The notes beneath the pieces were generated by a model. It saw nothing but the letters and a program-made list of their open reading frames with translations. It made no database searches and had not been told where the DNA came from. From Candidatus Acidiferrum typicum (GTDB lineage Bacteria > Acidobacteriota > Terriglobia > Acidiferrales > UBA7541): a DNA stretch of 5,512 bases. This document shows, in pieces, positions 1 through 5,317 of the stretch (within the stretch, counting starts at the first letter, position 1; the number at the start of each line of letters is the position of its first letter). The DNA lies in NCBI GenBank assembly GCA_002478115.1, contig DLMH01000121.1, forward strand, positions 1 through 5,512, written 5' to 3'. Made by a program: the position numbers and the translations under genes.

Positions 1-294
1 GATATTCAGCTGGACCTGGGTTTCGCCTATGCTGTCTCGGGCAGGCGGGAGGAGGCAAGAAGAATACTGGTGAAACTGGAGCGGATGCACCAGCAAGGTA
101 TTGTTCCCTCCGCTTCGGTCGCGATCCTTTATGGAGCTTTGGGGGAATCGAATGAGGCTTTCGCCTGGCTGGAAAAGGCTTACGAGGAGAGGGACCCTCA
201 ACTTATATATCTCAAAGCGGGTCGAAGATTCGAGCCACTGCGTAAGGATCCGCGATTTGGACAATTCGTACGCCGTGTCGGGTTACCCGATTAA
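1..294 (+). CDS. C-terminal end of a TPR-repeat protein (5' partial)
   Basis: The frame is open from base 1 and stops at TAA 292-294, giving 97 visible residues; the start lies before the window. What is seen: a helical repeat (LGFAYAVSGRREEARRIL, about residues 6-23), then VAILYGALGESNEAFAWLEKAYEERDP (about 40-66) and the ending FEPLRKDPRFGQFVRRVGLPD. Paired helices of this type, with the closing 'LEKAYEERD...FxPLRxDPRF' pattern, are known from the C-termini of TPR proteins fused to Ser/Thr kinase, adenylate cyclase or winged-helix DNA-binding domains, particularly in Acidobacteriota. The repeats would mediate protein-protein contacts. The N-terminal effector domain is outside the window, so I cannot say which fusion it is. 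The reading frame shows no disruption. Family call is confident; the full-length function is unknown. Confidence 0.85.
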   Translation, partial: DIQLDLGFAYAVSGRREEARRILVKLERMHQQGIVPSASVAILYGALGESNEAFAWLEKAYEERDPQLIYLKAGRRFEPLRKDPRFGQFVRRVGLPD

Positions 295-311
295 CGCACC
301 CACAAAGAACG

Positions 312-343
312 TGGCGCTAGGCGGTCGTCAATGAGCAGCGCCA
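312..343 (+). terminator. Hairpin after the TPR gene, possible terminator
   Basis: A perfect 7-bp inverted repeat, TGGCGCT (312-318) and AGCGCCA (337-343), encloses an 18-nt loop and is followed by TTTCC. It starts 18 bases after the TAA of the TPR gene. The loop is long and the T-tract is short, so it is a weak candidate. Confidence 0.3.
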
Positions 344-423
344 TTTCCTCAATTACCCAAATGAGACGGAAGATCGGATACGCTAGGTCTTCACAACGTG
401 GCCTGTCCGTGATTCTGGGCAGA

Positions 424-458
424 TGGTCGGCAAACCTTCCCTTACAAGATTAGGGAAG
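424..458 (+). repeat. Dispersed palindromic repeat, copy 1
   Basis: These 35 bases align without gaps to 3410-3444, with 30 identities by eye (mismatches at 429, 434, 439, 446 and 447). Within this copy, CTTCCCT (436-442) pairs with AGGGAAG (452-458) around a 9-nt loop. The left arm GCAAACCTTCCCT (430-442) is the exact reverse complement of AGGGAAGGTTTGC (3438-3450) at the other copy. The ancestral unit was therefore probably a 13-bp perfect palindrome with a 9-nt loop. This copy has kept the left arm and its outer right arm has decayed. A REP-like or MITE-like element is the natural reading, but no family was recognised. Confidence 0.65.
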
Positions 459-459
459 A

Positions 460-482
460 GTAGCCCGTTTTTCGGGCGCTAC
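460..482. terminator. GC hairpin with T5 loop
   Basis: GTAG plus CCCG (460-467) pair with CGGG (473-476) and CTAC (479-482) around a TTTTT loop, leaving a 2-nt bulge. It sits directly beside repeat copy 1. It has no clear T-tract downstream on either strand, so function as a terminator is only possible. Confidence 0.3.
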
Positions 483-596
483 GCCTGGGGCGGAGCCGAA
501 GTGAGGCCGTGGCGGTGCATGATCCGATTGGCATCGCATCGGTCAATTCCCTGCTAGGAACGGGGCGCGCCTGACGATGGCAGTTTCTCGCCGAAC

Positions 597-611
597 GGGG
601 AGATCGTCCCC
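597..611 (-). terminator. Short hairpin downstream of the propeller gene
   Basis: GGGGA (597-601) and TCCCC (607-611) form a 5-bp stem with a 5-nt loop, about 40 bases past the minus-strand stop codon at 651-653. No T-run follows it on the minus strand. It may be a transcript-end structure for the propeller gene. Confidence 0.2.
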
Positions 612-650
612 TCAGTCAATTCCCAATGCTGTACATGCAATCAGAGATGT

Positions 651-1940
651 TCAGTGAGAAGAAGTGGTTTGGCGCAGGAGCACAACGTCGCTATCGTTAT
701 GGGTACGAAGCAAGCCCAGTGTTTTGCCGTCCGGAGTCCAGTGAAAGTCTGCAATGTGATCCGTTTCAAACTCGGTGACGCGATGACCCGGTGAGCCGTC
801 CACGGGCGATACCCATAGGGCGTACAAGCCATTCTCGCGAATCGGGTAACCGATTGTTTTCCCGTCCGAGGTATAGCGAATCTCGCCGCCCGCGCGCGGA
901 TCGCGTTCGATCATTTTCACCGGCTGCAGTGTTTCAAAATCCAGAATCTTAATGACGACCGCGCCCCCGGTTGTGGGCTGCGTTTGAAATGCCAGATACT
1001 TTCCGTCCGGCGATACGTTGACGCAGCCGCAGGTGAGCAACGCCTCTGAAAGTTGCGTCGGAGCTCCCCCGTCCACGGGAACTCTTTTCGCCACAAATTT
1101 TCCTGAATCGTAGCTGGCGTAAACCAGCCATTTCCCGTCGGGCGAGCACATGGCCGGCACGTCATCGGTGCCCGTCGTGAGCTGTTTCAGGTTCCCGCCC
1201 GTGGCGTCCGTTCGCCAGATATTTAGCGAATTGCCGCCGCCGCGGGACGCGGACGCGAAAATGACATAGCGCCCGTGATCGCAGGAGATCGGGCCGAAGG
1301 AAGGACTATCATCGTGAAGCAGCGGCGCGCGATTGCTGCCGTCGGCGTTCATTTGAAAGATGCCACTTTCCTGCTCTACCAGCAGTTTGCCGTCGGGCGT
1401 CCAGCCGAACCAGTTCGTGGGCGGACGACTGCTGATGGTAGCCGGTTTTCCCGCACCCGTGGCATCGTACGGTGCGGTTTGAAGGGTTCCTACGTATTGA
1501 GATTGCACCGTCGCAATGGTCTTGCCATCCGTCGAGAGACTGATGCTGGGATAGGAATTGGTGTCATTGGTGACCGGCCGGTAAACACGTTGCGGGTAAG
1601 AAATAATGCCGATCTGACTGCGATTGAAATTCGAATCCCGGCCGCTGGCCACCACGAGGATGCCGCTTTGATCGGGCAGCCACAAGGGAGACTCCAGACG
1701 CAGGTCGGATTTCTTGAATGTCCGTTTCTCGCCCGTCGAAGGATCAAAAAGATCCAGCGCAGACAATGCGGATTGGTCGGCAATAAATTCCGATGCCACG
1801 ATGCTTTTTCCGTCGGGAGCCCATGCCGGATCGTACAAGCGCGTGTTCTGCTTGGACAAAAGCTTCTCCCCGGAGCCATCCGCATTCGCGACGATCAGAT
1901 CGCCTTCCCCTTCGTTGCGTTTCTTGCGGATGAATACCAT
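651..1940 (-). CDS. PD40/TolB-like propeller, 5'-truncated remnant of a Ser/Thr kinase-type protein
   Basis: The 429-codon frame runs from ATG (1938-1940) to TGA (651-653). At least seven PD40-type blade motifs are visible: YDPAWAPDGKSIVA (36-49), SISLSTDGKTIATV (132-145), WTPDGKLLVE (180-189), CSPDGKWLVY (265-274), VSPDGKYLAF (309-318), YTSDGKTIGY (356-365) and WTPDGKTLGLL (401-411). The start MVFIRKKRNEGEGDLIVANADG matches the middle of a blade: in family members a 'SPDGKR' turn comes just before 'FAFVR', and here it is missing. The same frame upstream of 1940 carries no propeller sequence before a stop at 2010-2012, and no Shine-Dalgarno site precedes the ATG. The DVVLLR ending is typical of the intact C-terminus of Acidobacteriota kinases with a cytoplasmic N-terminal kinase domain, a membrane segment and an external propeller. 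I infer that the kinase half and early blades were lost. A stand-alone TolB-like protein is the alternative, less likely because of the broken blade. Confidence 0.75.
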   Translation of the reverse strand: MVFIRKKRNEGEGDLIVANADGSGEKLLSKQNTRLYDPAWAPDGKSIVASEFIADQSALSALDLFDPSTGEKRTFKKSDLRLESPLWLPDQSGILVVASGRDSNFNRSQIGIISYPQRVYRPVTNDTNSYPSISLSTDGKTIATVQSQYVGTLQTAPYDATGAGKPATISSRPPTNWFGWTPDGKLLVEQESGIFQMNADGSNRAPLLHDDSPSFGPISCDHGRYVIFASASRGGGNSLNIWRTDATGGNLKQLTTGTDDVPAMCSPDGKWLVYASYDSGKFVAKRVPVDGGAPTQLSEALLTCGCVNVSPDGKYLAFQTQPTTGGAVVIKILDFETLQPVKMIERDPRAGGEIRYTSDGKTIGYPIRENGLYALWVSPVDGSPGHRVTEFETDHIADFHWTPDGKTLGLLRTHNDSDVVLLRQTTSSH

Positions 1941-2064
1941 GAAGCTCGCAGCAACCTTGTGTGCCGTAGGGTTCCTTGCAGTCGGCGGCCATCCTTCGGT
2001 GTTTGGAATTCAAGTGCTGCGATGTTGCCGGGTTTATCCTGAGCAAGTGCGGGCCGGCCGGTAA
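1939..2064 (+). CDS. Possible 41-aa ORF with a signal-peptide-like start
   Basis: ATG at 1939-1941 opens a frame ending in TAA at 2062-2064. The first 23 residues, MKLAATLCAVGFLAVGGHPSVFG, have a positive N-terminus and a hydrophobic core like a secretion signal. The remaining 18 residues (IQVLRCCRVYPEQVRAGR) match nothing I know. No Shine-Dalgarno sequence precedes it. Its ATG overlaps the CAT that forms the start of the opposite-strand propeller remnant, so it may be the 5' end of a secreted-protein gene joined at the same break. It may equally be a chance frame. Confidence 0.22.
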   Translation: MKLAATLCAVGFLAVGGHPSVFGIQVLRCCRVYPEQVRAGR

Positions 2065-2168
2065 TCTAGCACTGAGCGCCTCATAATGCAATTGTAGCCG
2101 CCGAATTTGTCACCAGAGCAGGTCCCAGCGAGATCACGGCAATGTTGGTCCACAGGGCAAACGGCCTA

Positions 2169-2188
2169 GGGAGTGGCGATTAACTCCC
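2169..2188 (-). terminator. Hairpin after the SMP-30-like gene
   Basis: GGGAGT (2169-2174) and ACTCCC (2183-2188) form a perfect 6-bp stem with an 8-nt loop, 30 bases past the minus-strand TAG (2218-2220). No T-tract follows on the minus strand, so termination is only suggested by position. Confidence 0.3.
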
Positions 2189-2217
2189 GATTAGTCGGCT
2201 ACTCTTCCATAATCCAA

Positions 2218-3272
2218 CTATTTCGGCAGGGGGAAACGCTTCATGCAGACCACCGTGCGGTCTGCTTCCTCGGGGTTGGCGTGGGTGAAGCCGAGGTTGG
2301 CTGTGCAAAGAACATCTCCTTTCCAAACCAAGCTGGTGTTGTTGTCCAGCGGAGCGTTCTGCTTAGTGGCTATCAGGATGCGCTGCGAACCGTCTGGTGA
2401 AAGGACCAGATCTGATTTACCAAAATCTCCGATACGTAGGTGTTGCCTTTGGCGTCCAACTCGATCCCATCGAATGCTGAGAATCCGTAAGGCAACGGCA
2501 CAGGTTCACCGGCCGTCTCATCATCCTTTATCGGGATCCTGAGTACCAGGGGGTCGCCGTCGGTAACGGCATAGATGTTCTTCTCTTGCTTATCGAGCAC
2601 GAGATCATTTACGCCTAGGGGGAATCCCGAATAAGGCTTGGCAGACCAATTGAGCAGAGGATGTGCCGACCACAGGTCCACCCTTTTCCCATCAGGAGAA
2701 ATTTTCCAAATTCCGGAGTACGTGAGATCTGTCATGTACACGTTGCCGCTCGAGTCGATCGCAACATCATCCGGATAGCAAAAAGGCCCAACCCTCCACT
2801 TTTGTCGCGAGAGGCGTCACTTTTCTGGTCTTGGCGTCGATCTTATAAACGCCAGACTGCGTCACCGTCGCGTCCCGGCAAGCGGGGTGGAACGGATTCG
2901 CCAGATCCTTCCTGAAGTCATGTTTCGAGTGGCCCGTGTATGCGACATAAATGTTGCCAGACTGGTCAAGATCGAGTCCGATCAGGTCTCCCTTTCCGCT
3001 TTCTTCCTTCGACGGTACCCATGCGATGTGATCGTAGCTCCCGTCATCCTTGAGCATGACGATTTCCCCAATATGCATTATTAATAGTGTCGCGTAGAGG
3101 TTGCCATGCGAATCGATTCCGAGACCCTCAGGCGTGTCGGGGAGTTTGGCCACGACCCAGGCCTTGAACTGTGCCGCTGCAGGCGAGGAGCCGCGGTGAA
3201 CAATAAGGCGCAGGCGATTCGCCAGAACAGAATCCTCAGGCATTCTTTTTTGCGCACACCCGATTGGACCAT
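2218..3272 (-). pseudogene. Secreted SMP-30/gluconolactonase-like propeller, three frameshifts
   Basis: ATG at 3270-3272 follows a perfect AGGAGG (3280-3285) by 7 bases and encodes a signal peptide: MVQSGVRKKECLR, then the hydrophobic core ILFWRIACALLFTAA. Homology then continues in a second frame (AQFKAWVVAKLPDTPEGLGID...), a third (CYPDDVAIDSSGNVYMTD...) and a fourth segment (SPDGSQRILIATKQNAPLD...) that ends VVCMKRFPLPK at TAG 2218-2220. The breaks are near 3178-3200 (one base lost), at the A5 run 2780-2784 (one base gained) and near 2405-2408 (one base lost). Joined, it would give about 351 residues, the usual size of the family. Blade signatures GIDSHGNLYA, LDQSGNIYVA, IDSSGNVYMT, LDKQEKNIYAV and LDAKGNTYVS recur. 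The family comprises periplasmic or cytosolic lactonases and related propellers; the substrate here cannot be inferred. Three independent indels make it very likely inactive, though assembly errors could explain some of them. Confidence 0.8.
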
Positions 3273-3279
3273 GTTTGTT

Positions 3280-3285
3280 CCTCCT
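3280..3285 (-). promoter_or_regulatory. Ribosome binding site that fixes the SMP-30-like start
   Basis: AGGAGG on the minus strand lies 7 bases upstream of ATG 3270-3272. It supports this start over an in-frame ATG at 3330-3332 and over the ATG at 3400-3402 in another frame. Both alternatives give N-termini that do not look like a signal peptide. Confidence 0.75.
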
Positions 3286-3409
3286 CTTAATCGTCCCCGA
3301 ATCCGGCTTTGACATCCCGGCCCTATCGACAATGTATCTGAACCTACAGCAAGCTAGAAGTAGCCATATCCAGCATCTCAATTTGAGCCACAAGACGATC
3401 ACTCCCGGT

Positions 3410-3450
3410 TGGTCAGCAACCCTTACCTTACCCGATTAGGGAAGGTTTGC
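3410..3450 (+). repeat. Dispersed palindromic repeat, copy 2
   Basis: Bases 3410-3444 match copy 1 (424-458) at 30 of 35 positions. The outer right arm survives here: AGGGAAGGTTTG (3438-3449) pairs with CAACCCTTACCT (3417-3428) with two mismatches and a 9-nt loop. Both mismatches are repaired if the left arm of copy 1 is used instead. It lies in the spacer between the amidohydrolase and the SMP-30-like pseudogene. Confidence 0.65.
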
Positions 3451-3480
3451 TTGTCATTCGACAACAAAAGTGACGGGAGT

Positions 3481-3501
3481 CGAACCAGAGTGCCTGGTTC
3501 G
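3481..3501 (-). terminator. 8-bp hairpin after the amidohydrolase gene
   Basis: CGAACCAG (3481-3488) and CTGGTTCG (3494-3501) form a perfect stem with a 5-nt loop, 51 bases past the TAA of the amidohydrolase. On the minus strand it is followed, about 10 bases later, by CTTTTGTTGT. The T-rich stretch is displaced from the stem, so this is a fair but not strong intrinsic terminator. The minus strand here also reads GGTTCGACTCC, which resembles a tRNA T-arm, but only 3 of 5 stem pairs form. Confidence 0.4.
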
Positions 3502-3552
3502 CCTGGCGGTATCCCTTGTGCCATGCAGGAAGGCAATCCTTACATTCGCGGT

Positions 3553-4884
3553 TTATTTCTGGGCAGGCATTTTGAACACCACGCCGCCTTTCATTACGAA
3601 GACAACGCTTTCCATGGCCTGGATGTCGACCAGCGGGTCACCGGTGACGGCAACCACGTCAGCATACTTTCCCATCTCCAGTGTGCCGATCTGGTCTGAC
3701 ATGCCGAGAAGCTCAGATGCTCGCACGGTGGCAGCCTGGATGGCGTCAAGCGGCTTCATGCCGCCCCGAACCAGCGCGCCGAACTCTTTCGAGACGAAAT
3801 CAGGATCGTCGTCCACGCCATAGGCGATCTTCAGGTGATGCTTCAAGGCGGTGGCAAACGCAGTCTGCTGATAGCCGAGGACCTTTTTCCCTTTTTCGAC
3901 GGATGCAGGGTCGGCGCCGAGAGACGCTCCAACTGCGACGCCGTGCTGAAACGTGTAGAGCGTGGGCACCAACCAGGTACCTTTCTGCTGCATGCGCGTG
4001 GCGCCTTCTTCATCGAGCATCGTGCCGTGCTCGATGGAATCGACACCGGCCCGCACTGCCGCTTTAATGCCCTCAGTACCCTCCGCATGAGCCATGACTT
4101 TCTTGCGAGCGCGGTGCGCGATTTCGACCGCCATAGCCATCTGTTCCTCGCTAAGCTCCTGCACGTTGAAGTCGCTCGTCGTGTCCATGACACCACCGGT
4201 GGCCATCAGCTTGATCCAGTCGGCGCCGTACTTGATATCGCGGCGGACGGCGTCACCGACTTCGTTCACATTGTCGGCGAGGTTGGGCCGGCGCGCCAAC
4301 GCCTGGTCGGGGGCAAGCGGATCGGCATCACCGTGGCCGCCAGTGAGTGAGATAAAGTTGCCGGCAGAGACAATTCTCGGTCCCTGTACCAGTCCTTGGT
4401 TAATGCCGTTGCGAAGTGCAAGTTGTCCATAGGCAAGGTCGGACTCGCCAGCGTCGCGCAAGGTGGTGAATCCGTGGGCCAGCCAGATCTGCAGGTTGTG
4501 CAATCCCCAGAGCGTCTGTAGTGGAGAAGACATCCGCAAATCTGCGGTGGGAGATTGATCTTTGGGATTGCCGAGGATGTGATTGTGGCAGTCGACCAGA
4601 CCGGGCAACAACATGGAGTTTCCTAGGTCGATTACTGTGGCACCGTGGCCAAACTCATTAGTAATACTGGCCGCAGGTCCGACCTGGCGAATGCGATCTC
4701 CCTCAACCAAAACCGCCTGGTTCTCCAGCACGCGCCCGTCGCGCACGTCGAGCAGGTGTGCGGCACGGACGATCGTAATCTGCTTGGCGGCGTTCGGATT
4801 CGCTGGCGTAGTCTGTGCCCTCGAAGGCACCACGAAGGGAGCCACCAAAACACAGAAAACTGCAACCGCCTGCAATCTTCCCAC
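3553..4884 (-). CDS. Secreted metal-dependent amidohydrolase, imidazolonepropionase/Xaa-Pro dipeptidase-like
   Basis: I choose GTG 4882-4884 as the start (443 aa) because GGGGGT lies 6 bases upstream and the next residues form a signal peptide: GRLQAVAVFCVLVAPFVVPSRA, with cleavage expected after Ala23. An ATG at 4975-4977 would add 31 residues that lack signal character. The mature protein shows the small beta domain (ITIVRAAHLLDVRDGRVLENQAVLVEGDRI) and then a TIM-barrel with metal ligands: DCHNH (His100, His102), WIKLMATGG (Lys225, the probable carboxylated lysine), AHAEG (His266), IEHG (His286) and YGVDDDPD (Asp358). It ends with LEMGKYADVVAVTGDPL, typical of the superfamily. Such enzymes hydrolyse amide or peptide bonds, often in dipeptides or cyclic imides, outside the cytoplasm. 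The substrate is not determinable here. The family usually has GTDAG around the last Asp; GVDDD is a variant. All ligands are present, so activity is likely. This is the only intact full-length gene in the window. Confidence 0.92.
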   Translation of the reverse strand: MGRLQAVAVFCVLVAPFVVPSRAQTTPANPNAAKQITIVRAAHLLDVRDGRVLENQAVLVEGDRIRQVGPAASITNEFGHGATVIDLGNSMLLPGLVDCHNHILGNPKDQSPTADLRMSSPLQTLWGLHNLQIWLAHGFTTLRDAGESDLAYGQLALRNGINQGLVQGPRIVSAGNFISLTGGHGDADPLAPDQALARRPNLADNVNEVGDAVRRDIKYGADWIKLMATGGVMDTTSDFNVQELSEEQMAMAVEIAHRARKKVMAHAEGTEGIKAAVRAGVDSIEHGTMLDEEGATRMQQKGTWLVPTLYTFQHGVAVGASLGADPASVEKGKKVLGYQQTAFATALKHHLKIAYGVDDDPDFVSKEFGALVRGGMKPLDAIQAATVRASELLGMSDQIGTLEMGKYADVVAVTGDPLVDIQAMESVVFVMKGGVVFKMPAQK

Positions 4885-4929
4885 GTTAACACCCCCAAAT
4901 AGTGAAGTAGTGAAACAACAAAATGCCAA
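4885..4929 (-). promoter_or_regulatory. Upstream region of the amidohydrolase: RBS, tandem heptamer, weak promoter
   Basis: On the minus strand GGGGGT (4891-4896) lies 6 bases before the GTG start. Further upstream TTCACTA occurs twice with an 8-bp period (4908-4914 and 4900-4906). TTGGCA (4924-4929) resembles a -35 box, and at a 17-bp spacing the matching -10 is TTCACT (4901-4906), a poor fit. The RBS is well supported; the promoter and any operator role of the repeats are guesses. Confidence 0.35.
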
Positions 4930-5007
4930 CTTGATCTTGCGCACGCTCGGCTTGTGCTCGATGGTCTGGCCGATCATCAGCAGGTGTGGCTTCCGAGTCG
5001 CTTCATC
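4930..5007 (-). pseudogene. Short GC3-rich coding remnant upstream of the amidohydrolase
   Basis: After an in-frame TAA (5008-5010) the minus strand reads DEATRKPHLL and then MIGQTIEHKPSVRKIK. From ATG 4975-4977, all 16 codons to 4930 end in G or C. Codon use then shifts abruptly to A/T-ending codons, as in non-coding DNA. MIGQTI.H followed by V.KI resembles the N-terminus of Acidobacteriota Ser/Thr kinases (MIGQTISHYRI.EKI), agreeing at about 10 of the first 15 positions from memory. No glycine-rich kinase loop follows. It could be a kinase start cut off after 16 codons, or the tail of an unrelated gene. Confidence 0.3.
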
Positions 5008-5272
5008 TTAAGGACGCGGCATCTGCCAGTCAACGAATGACGGCTGTGGCACGGTCATATCGAACCCGGAACACCGGGCAAGACCTCGGCTCACGCGAGT
5101 GTTGATAAAATGAGCCGAAGAACGGCCGAACTCGGCTGCGCTAGGTCTCCCGAAGACGAATGTTTATTAGCGTGACGATTAAGGCCCGAACAAGGACCTT
5201 TTTACCCGATTTGCTAGGCTCTGGGTAACCGTAGGTTATTGAATATGCGCGGCAGGTCCGAGATCGCCCGCT
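5008..5272. other. Non-coding region with inverted repeats
   Basis: No convincing gene is visible on either strand. The region contains a small hairpin CCCGG-AACA-CCGGG (5065-5078) and a perfect 8-bp inverted repeat, TCGGCTCA (5086-5093) with TGAGCCGA (5111-5118), around a 17-nt partly A-rich loop. The near-palindrome GCCGAACTCGGC (5125-5136) repeats the same core. At its right end, GCGCGGCAGG (5247-5256) is the reverse complement of 5302-5311 in the tRNA fragment. Confidence 0.5.
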
Positions 5273-5317
5273 CTTTTAAGGCATGGGTCGCAGGTTCGAA
5301 TCCTGCCGCGCTCACCA
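5273..5317 (+). tRNA. 3' half of tRNA-Lys (UUU), probable integration-site remnant
   Basis: Reading backwards from the end: CCA (5315-5317), discriminator A (5314), acceptor 3' strand CGCGCTC (5307-5313), T-arm GCAGG-TTCGAAT-CCTGC (5290-5306) with all five pairs, variable loop GGGTC (5285-5289), anticodon 3' stem GGCAT (5280-5284) and anticodon loop CTTTTAA (5273-5279). The loop gives anticodon TTT, hence lysine. The 5' half is not a normal tRNA. The anticodon 5' stem should read ATGCC but reads CCGCT, the D-arm lacks its GG and conserved bases, and only five of seven acceptor pairs form. Homology therefore starts at the anticodon loop, a recognised crossover position for tyrosine integrases, which duplicate the tRNA 3' end at the far side of an island. 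A degenerate full tRNA is the alternative. No integrase is visible within the window. Confidence 0.65.

Larger units (their letters stand above)
295..650. other. Non-coding spacer between convergent genes
   Basis: This stretch lies between the plus-strand TPR gene and the minus-strand propeller gene, whose 3' ends face each other. I find no convincing coding frame on either strand. It holds hairpins at 312-343, 436-458, 460-482 and 597-611, and the first copy of a dispersed palindromic repeat (424-458). A 10-mer, GTCAATTCCC, occurs at 542-551 and again at 615-624, which is within chance expectation. Confidence 0.6.

Noticed and set aside
1275..2042. Long plus-strand open frame (255 codons) opposite the propeller gene
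   Set aside because: It is rich in Arg and Gly, has no family signature, and mirrors the antisense of PD40 repeats, whose minus-strand protein is clearly real.
2081..2179. Hydrophobic minus-strand frame (FALWTNIAVISLGPALVTNSAATIAL)
   Set aside because: It resembles a membrane segment but has only 32 codons between stops, no start codon with an RBS and no recognised family.
2775..2790. Programmed frameshift at the A5/T5 run
   Set aside because: The run does not form a proper X XXY YYZ heptamer in the reading frame, and two further unrelated frameshifts in the same gene make a programmed event implausible.
2767..3402. A 211-aa gene starting at ATG 3400-3402 on the minus strand
   Set aside because: Its first 70 or so residues are unlike a signal peptide or the family. 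The true start at 3272 has AGGAGG and a signal peptide in another frame, so this is a frameshift artefact.
3478..3501. Second tRNA fragment on the minus strand (GGTTCGACTCC)
   Set aside because: Only 3 of 5 T-stem pairs form and no acceptor strand or CCA follows; the 8-bp hairpin explains the sequence better.
3835..4350. Plus-strand open frame (171 codons) opposite the amidohydrolase
   Set aside because: The minus strand carries all amidohydrolase metal ligands in order; the plus-strand translation shows nothing recognisable.
381..5148. Shared 10-mer CGCTAGGTCT at 381-390 and 5139-5148, and TTACCCGATT at 283-292, 3428-3437 and 5202-5211
   Set aside because: About a dozen matching 10-mer pairs are expected by chance in a window of this size, and the flanks do not align.
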